Positions 1 to 6,661 of a DNA stretch of 12,485 bases are shown in pieces. A program made the position numbers and the translations under genes. How positions within the stretch are numbered: the first letter of the stretch is position 1; the number at the start of each line of letters is the position of its first letter. The notes under the pieces are model-generated. The model saw only the letters and a list, made by a program, of their open reading frames with translations, was not told the origin of the DNA and did no database searches. The stretch comes from Halobacteriales archaeon QH_10_70_21 (GTDB lineage Archaea; Halobacteriota; Halobacteria; Halobacteriales; Haloarculaceae), in contig PXQM01000043.1 in assembly GCA_003021325.1 (NCBI GenBank), positions 1-12,485 on the forward strand, written 5' to 3'.

Positions 1-1345
1 CGACCTTCAGGATGTCGGGGTCGGCCTCCTCGTCCATGGCGTACTTGTTGACGCCGACGACGACCTCCTCGCCGGCGTCGACGCGCTTCTGGTACTGGTA
101 GGACGCCTCCTGTATCTCGCGGTGGAAGTAGCCCTGCTCGATGCCCTCAAGGACGCCGTCCCGGACCGAGCCGTCGCCCAGCTCCCTGATTTCCTCGATG
201 TAGGCCATGATCTCGTCCTCCATCTCGTCGGTCAGTTTCTCGACCGCGAAGCTGCCGCCCATCGGGTCGACGATGTCGGCGACGCCGGACTCCTCGGCGA
301 GTATCTGCTGGGTCCGCAGCGCCACCCGGACGGCGTCCTCGGTCGGGAGGCCCAGCGCCTCGTCGTAGCTGTTGGTGTGCAGCGACTGGGTGCCGCCCAG
401 CACCGCCGCCATCGCCTGCACCGTCACCCGGACGATGTTGTTCAGCGGCTGCTGGGCGGTCAGCGACTGGCCCGCCGTCTGGGTGTGGAACTTCAGCCGC
501 CTGGAGGCGCCCGCCTCGGCGTCGTACCACTCGTCCATCACTCGGGCGTAGATGCGGCGCGATGCCCGGAACTTCGCGATCTCCTCGAACATCGAGTTGT
601 GGGAGTTGAAGAAGAACGACAGCAGCGGCGCGAACTCGTCGACGTCCAGCCCGCGGTCGAGGCAGTCCTCGACGTAGGCGAAGCCGTCCGCGAGCGTGAA
701 CGCGGCCTCCTGGGCGGCGGTGGATCCCGCCTCCCGGATGTGGTACCCGGAGATCGAGACGGGGTGGAACTTCGGCGTCTCCTCGACGGCGAACTCGATG
801 GTGTCGGTGACGACGTCCAGCGACGGCTCCGGCGGGATGACCCACTCCTTCTGTGCGATGAACTCCTTGAGCATGTCGTTCTGGAGGGTGCCGCGGACCT
901 CCTCGCGCGGCACCCCTTGCTGGTCGGCCAGCGCGATGTACATCGCGTAGACGACCGGCGCGCTCGGGTTGATGGTGAACGACGTCGAAATCTCACCGAC
1001 GTCGATGCCGTCGAACAGTATCTCCATGTCGGCCAGCGTGTCGACGGCGACGCCCTCCTTGCCGACCTCGCCCTCGCTCATCGGGTGGTCCGAGTCGATG
1101 CCCATCAGCGTCGGCATGTCGAAGGCCGTCGACAGCCCCGTCTGGCCGTTCTCGATGAGGTAGTGGAACCGCTCGTTGGTCTCCTCGGCGGTGCCGAAGC
1201 CGGCGAACTGCCGCATCGTCCAGGTGCGGCCGCGGTACATCGTCGGGTAGGGTCCGCGGGTGTACGGCGGCTCGCCGGGGAACCCGAGGTCCTCGTCGTA
1301 GTCGATGTCGGCGACGTCGGCGGGCGTGTACACTTCGTCGAACAT
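1..1345 (-). CDS. B12-dependent acyl-CoA mutase large subunit, isobutyryl-CoA mutase-like (3' end outside window)
   Basis: The visible 448 residues form the catalytic TIM-barrel subunit of a coenzyme-B12-dependent acyl-CoA mutase, which rearranges the carbon skeleton of a CoA ester in the cytoplasm. The family is recognised from YPTMYRG (33-39), [11 protein letters not shown] (41-51), AFDMPTLMG (74-82), GTLQND (152-157), SGYHIREAG (199-207) and TQSLHTN (319-325). His202 matches the active-site His244 of Propionibacterium methylmalonyl-CoA mutase. Phe47 and Gln165 sit where that enzyme has Tyr89 and Arg207; Phe and Gln are the residues of isobutyryl-CoA mutase IcmA, so a CoA ester without a second carboxylate is the inferred substrate. 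An automatic label would probably be methylmalonyl-CoA mutase. The barrel begins only about 20 residues from the start, so the usual N-terminal extension is short. ATG 1345 is chosen because an AT-rich promoter box lies 26 nt upstream and no plausible earlier start is seen. The B12-binding subunit would be a separate gene and is not in the window. Confidence 0.92.
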   Translation of the reverse strand, partial: MFDEVYTPADVADIDYDEDLGFPGEPPYTRGPYPTMYRGRTWTMRQFAGFGTAEETNERFHYLIENGQTGLSTAFDMPTLMGIDSDHPMSEGEVGKEGVAVDTLADMEILFDGIDVGEISTSFTINPSAPVVYAMYIALADQQGVPREEVRGTLQNDMLKEFIAQKEWVIPPEPSLDVVTDTIEFAVEETPKFHPVSISGYHIREAGSTAAQEAAFTLADGFAYVEDCLDRGLDVDEFAPLLSFFFNSHNSMFEEIAKFRASRRIYARVMDEWYDAEAGASRRLKFHTQTAGQSLTAQQPLNNIVRVTVQAMAAVLGGTQSLHTNSYDEALGLPTEDAVRVALRTQQILAEESGVADIVDPMGGSFAVEKLTDEMEDEIMAYIEEIRELGDGSVRDGVLEGIEQGYFHREIQEASYQYQKRVDAGEEVVVGVNKYAMDEEADPDILKV

Positions 1346-1366
1346 GGAGACCGTTTGGACTGGTGC

Positions 1367-1376
1367 AAGTATGAAG
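1367..1376 (-). promoter_or_regulatory. TATA-like box of the acyl-CoA mutase gene
   Basis: CTTCATACTT on the minus strand is centred about 26 nt upstream of ATG 1345, the spacing expected when transcription starts at or next to the start codon. No Shine-Dalgarno sequence is seen before the ATG, which fits a leaderless mRNA. Inferred from position and AT content only. Confidence 0.4.
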
Positions 1377-1504
1377 GTTGGCGTACGGGCCCGGTAGCGC
1401 GAGGACACTCGCCACGAGTTCCCCCCGACCGACCCGCCGTGTGGTCGGCGCGTACGGACCAATCGGCAGGAGGTTCGGATTACTATTCACTTCTTCAAGA
1501 TAGG

Positions 1505-1514
1505 AAAAAATTTA
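1505..1514 (+). promoter_or_regulatory. TATA-like box upstream of the beta-propeller lipoprotein gene
   Basis: AAAAAATTTA lies in a small AT-rich island (about 1478-1516) within the 286-nt gap between the divergent mutase and propeller genes. Its centre is about 26 nt before an ACG codon at 1537 that opens the signal-peptide reading frame. That places a likely transcription start on that codon and suggests it was once an ATG. Confidence 0.4.
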
Positions 1515-1536
1515 CTGCTCGGGGCGGCCCGACGCC

Positions 1537-1631
1537 ACGGGCGCTCCACTCTCCCGCCGGCAACTCATCGTGGTCACCGGGGGCGCGCTGACCGCTGGCT
1601 GTACCGGTTTCGGTCGAGAATCGAGTCGCCC
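1537..1631 (+). pseudogene. Out-of-frame Tat lipoprotein signal peptide of the following PQQ-propeller gene
   Basis: In the frame beginning at 1537 the translation contains SRRQLIVVTGGALTAGC followed by TGFGRESS. This has a twin-arginine motif, a short hydrophobic stretch and the lipobox TAGC with its modifiable cysteine (codon 1597-1599), a typical haloarchaeal Tat lipoprotein signal. The frame has no ATG, GTG or TTG before the arginines; the codon at the expected position is ACG. The frame does not continue into the beta-propeller, which reads in another frame from about 1626. A lost base between about 1614 and 1640 would rejoin them. This is either real gene decay or a sequence error. The lesion positions are inferred; the motif itself is seen. 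Confidence 0.6.
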
Positions 1632-2798
1632 ATGCCGGGCGAGACCACGCCGCCGTCCGGCGCCGACGCCTCGGACGCCGCCTGGCCCCACCTCGGGCGA
1701 ACCGCCGGCCACGCCGGGTTTACCCCGTCGGTGACCGTCGGTGACCCGGACCGCCAGTGGGCCGTGGAGATGGATGGTATCCTGACGACCCCCACCGTCG
1801 CGGCCGGACCCGTCTACGTGACGCGTGGCCAGCCGACCGGGGACGGTCCCACCGCGACGCTCGAAGCCTACCGGCTCGCCGACGGCACCGAGCAGTGGAC
1901 GCGCTCCCTCGGGTCGTCCTTCGAGTTCAACGCCCCGCTGTCGAACCACCGCCCGGCGTACCACCGCGGGACGCTGTACGTCACCGCCGGCGATGGGGTC
2001 GTCGCCGTCGACGCCGAATCCGGGGACCGGTACTGGCGGGCGACGCCGGTCGCGTTAATCAACGACCCGCCGGTCGTGACCGACACCGGGGTGTACATCA
2101 CGGCCTTCCAGCCGACCCGGCTCGTCTGTCCCGCTCACGACGGCCGGGAACGGTGGCGGTACCCCTCGTCGGGAACCCCGACCGAGGGGGATGGCGCGGT
2201 CGTGGGTGACCGGGTGTACACCGCGACCCGGAGGGACGGCCTCGCCTGCCTCGACGCGTCGGACGGGCGCGAACGCTGGCTGTACGACGGAGGCGTCAGT
2301 TACGGCACGTCGCTTGCTGCGACGGACGAGTACGTCGTCCACCACGGCGCCGGCCACGTCGAAGCCGTTCGACCGGACGGTTCCAGCGCCTGGCAGAGCG
2401 AGATGGCGGAGGCAAGCGTCCGTCCGGCGATCGCCGAGGAGACGGCCTACGTCGCCACGCTGGAGGGCTATGCCGTCGCCTTCGACCTCGAGACGGGAGA
2501 GGAACGCTGGCGGAACGCGCTCGAGCCCTTCGAGTACGCCCAGGGAACGATTCCGGTCGTGACCGACGACGCCCTGCTCGTGCTCCGGGTCGGCGAGGGC
2601 CGGGTCACCGTCTACGCCCTCGAGCGGTCGTCCGGGGACGTCGCCTGGAGGAACAGCCGCAGCGTCGACCGCGCTCGCGGCCCGATTCCGGCGTCGGACG
2701 ACTATCTGTTCCTCTCCCGGTCGCGGTCGTCCGGTGGCTCCCGGGGCACCATCGCCGACGGGACCGATTCGACGGCGACGCTGGCGGCCTACCAGTGA
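1632..2798 (+). CDS. PQQ-like beta-propeller repeat protein (mature part; N-terminus frameshifted)
   Basis: The 388 codons encode a WD40/PQQ-like beta-propeller. Recurrent blade signatures of the form D/SG-x-x-x-W are seen in DGTEQWTR (84-91), ESGDRYWRA, DGRERWRY, DGRERWLY, ETGEERWRN and SSGDVAWRN, each after a strand such as GxxVYVxxxxG and V-x-A-x-D. Proteins of this type in haloarchaea are usually extracytoplasmic lipoproteins; their ligands are mostly unknown, and the PQQ name does not prove quinone binding. The ATG at 1632 is simply the first start in the open frame. The true N-terminus is probably the Tat lipoprotein signal encoded at 1537-1630 in a different frame, so as read here the protein would lack an export signal and might be non-functional. 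The stop faces the convergent CBS gene across 87 nt. Function beyond the fold is not recognised. Confidence 0.8.
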   Translation: MPGETTPPSGADASDAAWPHLGRTAGHAGFTPSVTVGDPDRQWAVEMDGILTTPTVAAGPVYVTRGQPTGDGPTATLEAYRLADGTEQWTRSLGSSFEFNAPLSNHRPAYHRGTLYVTAGDGVVAVDAESGDRYWRATPVALINDPPVVTDTGVYITAFQPTRLVCPAHDGRERWRYPSSGTPTEGDGAVVGDRVYTATRRDGLACLDASDGRERWLYDGGVSYGTSLAATDEYVVHHGAGHVEAVRPDGSSAWQSEMAEASVRPAIAEETAYVATLEGYAVAFDLETGEERWRNALEPFEYAQGTIPVVTDDALLVLRVGEGRVTVYALERSSGDVAWRNSRSVDRARGPIPASDDYLFLSRSRSSGGSRGTIADGTDSTATLAAYQ

Positions 2799-2876
2799 GT
2801 CGGCAGCGACCGAGTCGAGGCGGCGTTCCGTTCCCGGGGAGGCCGCTCGGCCACTGGAACCGCTGACGCTGCCGAC
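2799..2876. repeat. 10-bp perfect inverted repeat between convergent genes
   Basis: GTCGGCAGCG (2799-2808), immediately after the propeller stop codon, is the exact reverse complement of CGCTGCCGAC (2867-2876), just before the end of the CBS gene. The 58-nt spacer and the absence of a T-run make a classic terminator unlikely. In such GC-rich DNA it may be chance, but it spans the whole convergent gap. Confidence 0.3.
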
Positions 2877-2885
2877 GGCGGCGGC

Positions 2886-3707
2886 CTATTCGCCGGGCTC
2901 CTGGAGCCGCTTCGTCGTTTCCACGAGCGGGTGGTGGGCGTAGTCGACCTCCTCGATGTCGCCCATGGACTCGAGGTCGGCCTCCCGGGCCGTCTCGGCC
3001 ATCCCCAGCTCGACCCGCTGGCCGAGGGCGATGACGTAGGCGTCCATCTCCTCGATGCCGAGGCGTGCGGCCGCCTTCACGCGGTGGTGGCCGTCCGCGA
3101 GCAGCAGCTCGCCCGCGTTGTCGATGACGACGAGCGGCTCCGCAAGCCCGTTCTCGAGCTCGTAGCTGCGTCCCTCGAGCTCGTCGGTGTAGACCTTCGT
3201 CTGGGTGGGCGTCAACTCGCCGAGTTCGACGGTACGGCGCTCCTCGGCGGCGTCGGCGCCGTGGATGCTCTCGAGGGTCCGCTTCAGCTTGCCGACCTTC
3301 TCCGGGGTCGCGCGCTCGATCTGCGAGCGGATGACGTCGGCGTTGGAGATGATGCCGGAGAGGTTGCCGGCGTCGTCGACCACCGGCAGCCGCTGGATGC
3401 CCGACCGGAGGATGACGCGGGCCGCGTCGGTGATCTTCATCTCCGGGTGGGCGACGATGATGTCCTTCGTCATCACCGTGAAGATGGGGTCGTCGTCGCC
3501 GGCCAACAGCAGGTCGCGCGCGCTGATGAACCCCTCGACCCGGCGGCCATCACACACCGGAAAGCCGCTGTGGGCGTCGCTGTCGGCGATGCGCTCGGCC
3601 ACCTCGACGACCGTGTCCTCCGGCGCGACCGTCACGACGTCCCGGGTCATGTAGTCCTTCACCCGCGGCTTGTCCTCGTAGATCGACGTTTCGGGGTCCT
3701 CGACCAT
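2886..3707 (-). CDS. CBS-CBS-ParB/Srx-like domain protein (possible SerK-like kinase)
   Basis: The 273-aa protein starts with two CBS domains. The first (about 17-72) has VKDYMTRDVVTVAPEDTV and ends in GFISARDLL; the second (about 76-132) has FTVMTKDIIVAHPEMKITD and ends in GIISNADVI. CBS pairs usually bind adenine nucleotides or S-adenosylmethionine. After a linker comes a ParB N-terminal/sulfiredoxin-like domain (about 158-228), with the strand PLVVIDNAGELLLADGHHR containing the DGHHR motif (205-209). In Thermococcus this fold with DGHHR is an ADP-dependent free-serine kinase (SerK), so a nucleotide-regulated small-molecule kinase is more likely than a chromosome-partition protein. There is no DNA-binding helix-turn-helix as in true ParB. 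The gene follows the DHH phosphoesterase gene by 33 nt on the same strand but has its own upstream AT-rich box. The domains are clear; the kinase activity is inference. Confidence 0.88.
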   Translation of the reverse strand: MVEDPETSIYEDKPRVKDYMTRDVVTVAPEDTVVEVAERIADSDAHSGFPVCDGRRVEGFISARDLLLAGDDDPIFTVMTKDIIVAHPEMKITDAARVILRSGIQRLPVVDDAGNLSGIISNADVIRSQIERATPEKVGKLKRTLESIHGADAAEERRTVELGELTPTQTKVYTDELEGRSYELENGLAEPLVVIDNAGELLLADGHHRVKAAARLGIEEMDAYVIALGQRVELGMAETAREADLESMGDIEEVDYAHHPLVETTKRLQEPGE

Positions 3708-3731
3708 CGTCCGGACGAACGGAGCGCCGCC

Positions 3732-3740
3732 GCAAAAAGC
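3732..3740 (-). promoter_or_regulatory. AT-rich promoter-like box of the CBS/ParB gene
   Basis: GCTTTTTGC on the minus strand is centred about 29 nt upstream of ATG 3707 and directly follows the DHH-gene stop codon. Spacing suits a near-leaderless start, so this gene may be transcribed on its own as well as by read-through from the DHH gene. Confidence 0.3.
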
Positions 3741-5198
3741 TCACTGGCCGGCGTCGGTGTCGAAGAACCGGCCGTGTCCGAACGGGGTGAACTGCTCCGG
3801 GTCGTCCACCCTCGCCTCGAAGAACCGCTCGACGACGACCTCCTCGATGACGGACCCGCGGTCCTCGTCGTCGCTCCCCTCCAGCAGCATCCCGACCGAG
3901 AGCTGCGCGCCGGCCATGTCGGCGTGGCCGCCCGCGCTGCCGACCGCGCCGAACGCCTCCCGGAGGGTCTCGCCCAGGTCGACCGCGTCGTTCCGCGAGC
4001 GGGCCGAGACGAACACCGACTCGTCGGTGTAGCCGAACACGAGGGTGGTCGAGATTCCCTCCAGCTCGAGGAGCCGGTCGGCCGCCTGCGCGAGGGCGTC
4101 GCGGTCGCTCACCTCGCCGACGCAGGTCGTCAGCACGTCGCCATCGGTGCTGCGGTTCCGGACGGCGTCGGCGACGGTGTCGAGCGTGGTCCCGGAGACG
4201 CTCGGGGACTCGACGCGCTGGAGCGCGCCGGTGTCGGCGTGCTCGACCAGCATCGCGGCGGCCTCGAGGTCAGCCGTCGATACCTCGCGGCTGAAGTCCC
4301 GCGTGTCGGTCCGGAGCCCGTAGAGCAGCCCCGTCGCGAGGTCGGCCCCCGGCTCGATGTCGAGCGTCCGCAGGTGGTCGGCCAGGAGCGTGCACGTGGC
4401 GCCGACCTCGCTGCGGAGGTCGACGAACCCCGCCTCGACCGGCGCCCGCGGCGGGTGGTGGTCGATGACGATGTCGATCGGCGTCTCCTCGGGAAGCCCG
4501 CTGTTGATACCGGCGCCCGAGTGGTCGACCAGGGCGAAGCCGGCGAAGGAGTCGAGCTCCGCGCCCGCCTCGAGGTTCCGCAGGTCGTACCCCAGCAGGT
4601 TGACCAGCGCGCGGTTCTCCTGGTGGTCGATGTCGCCGTAGTAGCAGACCTCGGCGGCGGTGCCGGCCGCCTCGGCGATGTGCTGGAGACAGACCGCCGA
4701 GGCGATGGCGTCCGGGTCGGGGTTGTCGTGCGTGAGTATCCCCAGCGTGCCGTCGACGTCGCGCAGCGTCCGCTGGAGGCGCCGGGTCCGGGTGCCCGGG
4801 TCGCCGGCGCGCTCGACCAGGCGCGAGGACGTCTCCCCGACCAGGTCGACGACGCGGTCGGCGTACTCGGCGGCGAGACGGCGGTCGGTGTCGACGGCCT
4901 CGGCGCCGAGACACGCCAGGACGAACGCCTCCGGGTAGGCGCTCCGGGCGGTCTCGGTGAGCGCCGGGGCCCGGCCGGGGGCGGCCGGGAACGCGACGAC
5001 CGACCCGACGGGGCCGGCGACGGCCCGGACCGCCGTCGGGTCCGTCGGGTCGACGGTGCGGGCGTCGATGCCCTCCTCGCGGAGCGAGGCGGCCTGCTGG
5101 TCGTCACCGAGGAGGACGACGAGCGAGCCGTCGCGGGCGTCCAGCCGTTCGAGAAGCGAGGTACCCACCGCCCCGCTCCCGAGCACCAGCCGGTCCAT
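3741..5198 (-). CDS. TrkA_N-DHH-DHHA1 phosphoesterase
   Basis: The 485-aa protein combines three modules. Residues 1-120 form a Rossmann fold of the TrkA_N/RCK type, starting VLGSGAVGTSLLERL with the GxGxxG nucleotide-binding loop. Residues about 150-300 are a DHH phosphoesterase domain: THDNPDPDAIAS (156-167), GDIDH (188-192), VDHSG (224-228), the DHH motif in IDHHPP (245-250) and YGLRTDT (293-299) supply the metal-binding Asp/His residues, so it looks catalytically complete. Residues about 355-440 are the DHHA1 domain with SAGGHADMAGA (421-431), the substrate-binding GGH loop. DHH-DHHA1 enzymes hydrolyse short oligonucleotides, pAp or cyclic dinucleotides such as c-di-AMP. Which one applies here cannot be read from sequence. 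The Rossmann domain suggests control by NAD(H) or another nucleotide. The ATG is supported by a TATA-like box 27 nt upstream. Confidence 0.9.
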   Translation of the reverse strand: MDRLVLGSGAVGTSLLERLDARDGSLVVLLGDDQQAASLREEGIDARTVDPTDPTAVRAVAGPVGSVVAFPAAPGRAPALTETARSAYPEAFVLACLGAEAVDTDRRLAAEYADRVVDLVGETSSRLVERAGDPGTRTRRLQRTLRDVDGTLGILTHDNPDPDAIASAVCLQHIAEAAGTAAEVCYYGDIDHQENRALVNLLGYDLRNLEAGAELDSFAGFALVDHSGAGINSGLPEETPIDIVIDHHPPRAPVEAGFVDLRSEVGATCTLLADHLRTLDIEPGADLATGLLYGLRTDTRDFSREVSTADLEAAAMLVEHADTGALQRVESPSVSGTTLDTVADAVRNRSTDGDVLTTCVGEVSDRDALAQAADRLLELEGISTTLVFGYTDESVFVSARSRNDAVDLGETLREAFGAVGSAGGHADMAGAQLSVGMLLEGSDDEDRGSVIEEVVVERFFEARVDDPEQFTPFGHGRFFDTDAGQ

Positions 5199-5220
5199 AC
5201 CCCCTGGTGGACGGGGACCG

Positions 5221-5229
5221 TCTAAAACG
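5221..5229 (-). promoter_or_regulatory. TATA-like box of the DHH phosphoesterase gene
   Basis: CGTTTTAGA on the minus strand is centred 27 nt before ATG 5198, inside the 51-nt gap after nuoN. It is the only AT-rich element in that gap, so it probably separates the DHH gene transcriptionally from the nuo cluster; its T-run may also help end nuo transcripts. Confidence 0.5.
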
Positions 5230-5249
5230 TGCTGGACCGGGTCGCGGCC

Positions 5250-6661
5250 CTACACCAGCGCGGCGGCGGCGTCGAAGGCCGCGCCGTCGAAGACCGCCAG
5301 CCCCGGCAACAGCAGGACCGTCACGACGGCGGCGCCGACGACCGCCGCGTACAGCGCCGTCGGGTAGCTCTCTATCTCGCGGGAGCCGTCGGCGTCCTCT
5401 ATCCACATCGCCTTGACGACCCGGCTGTAGTAGAAGAGGCTCAGGGCGCTGTTTATCGCCAGCACCGCCCCGAGCCACCAGACGCCGGCCCCGACCGCGC
5501 CGACGATGAGGAAGTACTTCGAGAGGAAGCCGCCGCCGACCGGCAGCCCCGCCAGCGAGAACATGAAGACCGTCATGGCGATGCAGGCCAGCGGCGCCTC
5601 CTTCGCCAGGCCGTTGTAGTCCTCGAAGGTCCGGCCGAGCTCCCAGTGTTCCCCCAGGGCGATGAAGAGGAACGCGCCGGTGTTCATGAAGCCGTAGACG
5701 AGCAGGTGGAGCATGCTCGCGCCGAGCGCCGTCGACCCGGCGCTATCGCCGGTGCCCGTCAGGGCGGCCAGCCCGATGAGGACGTAGCCCACGTGCCCCA
5801 CCGAGGAGTACGCGAGCATCCGCTTTACGTTCTCCTGGGTCGCGGCCGCGAAGTTGCCGACCGTCATCGTGACGACGGCGAGGATGGTGAACGCCAGCAC
5901 CCAGTCGACGGCGTAGTTCGCGCCCGCGACCTCGCCGATGGGGAAGGCGACGGTGAACACGCGAAACGCGACGACGAAGCCGGCGGCCTTCGAGGCCGAC
6001 GAGAGGAACGCCGCGACGGGCGCGGGCGACCCCTCGTAGGCGTCCGGTGCCCAGAAGTGGAACGGCACCGAGGCGGTCTTGAACGCGAATCCGCCGACGA
6101 TCATGAGGATGCCGATTCCGAGGACGCCGGGGTACGTCGCGGCGGCCTCGCCGACGCCGGCGGCCACGTCGGTGAACATGAGGCTCCCGGTGGCCGCGTA
6201 CACCAGCGAGATGCCGTACACGAGGATGCTCGAGGACAGCGCGCCGACGAGGAAGTACTTCAGGCCCGCCTCCACGGAGCCGCGGTTGTTCTTCAGGTAC
6301 GCGACCAGGGCGTAGGAGGGGAGGCTCGACAGCTCCAGGGCGACGAAGACGACGGCGAGGCTGTTGGCCGACGCCATCAGCGCCATCCCGGTCGCCGCCA
6401 GCTGGACCAGCAGGTAGTACTCCGCCTTGTGGGGCAGCTCGCGGATGTAGTCCAGCGACGCCAGCGAGATCAGCGCCGTCACGCTGCCGAAGATGAACGT
6501 GAAGATGAGGCTCATCCCGTCGACGACCAGCTGGCCGCCGAACAGCTCGACGGCGGGGGCGGCGGCCTGCTGTCCGGGTCGTACGCGTCGAAGACGAACA
6601 GCGCCATGGCCGCGAGGACGAACGCCCCGGCCGGCGCCAGCGTTATCCAGTGGTTGCTCAT
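5250..6661 (-). CDS. nuoN: Complex I-like subunit N (NuoN), frameshifted near the N-terminus
   Basis: NuoN is one of three antiporter-like proton-pumping subunits in the membrane arm of the NADH-dehydrogenase-like complex. Family motifs are complete from about codon 45 onward: LFGGQLVVDGMSL, LELSSLPSYALVAYLKNNRG, GLKYFLVGALSSS, FKTASVPFHFWAPDAYEGSP, VKRMLAYSSVGHVGY and AGLPVGGGFLSKYF, followed by a normal C-terminus. The real start is ATG 6661, overlapping the nuoM stop as ATGA and preceded by GGAGGTGA. From there the frame gives MSNHWITLAPAGAFVLAAM and the first helix, but after FDAYDPDS it enters a proline run and stops at 6512-6514. The remaining protein is open in another frame, which can be reached from GTG 6671 only with a nonsense N-terminus. 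The second transmembrane helix present in NuoN homologues is missing at the junction (about 6545-6575). The sequence therefore shows a deletion that is not a multiple of three, or an assembly error. Confidence 0.85.

Noticed and set aside
122..1591. Long plus-strand open frame (489 codons) opposite the acyl-CoA mutase
   Set aside because: It is antisense to a clearly conserved mutase, its translation is low-complexity (Asp/Val/Arg/Leu-rich) with no motif, and it is explained by strong GC codon bias. Its 3' part also crosses the divergent intergenic region.
2931..5225. 764-codon plus-strand open frame opposite the CBS and DHH genes
   Set aside because: It spans two real genes in antisense, shows biased composition and no domain pattern; a shadow of third-position GC.
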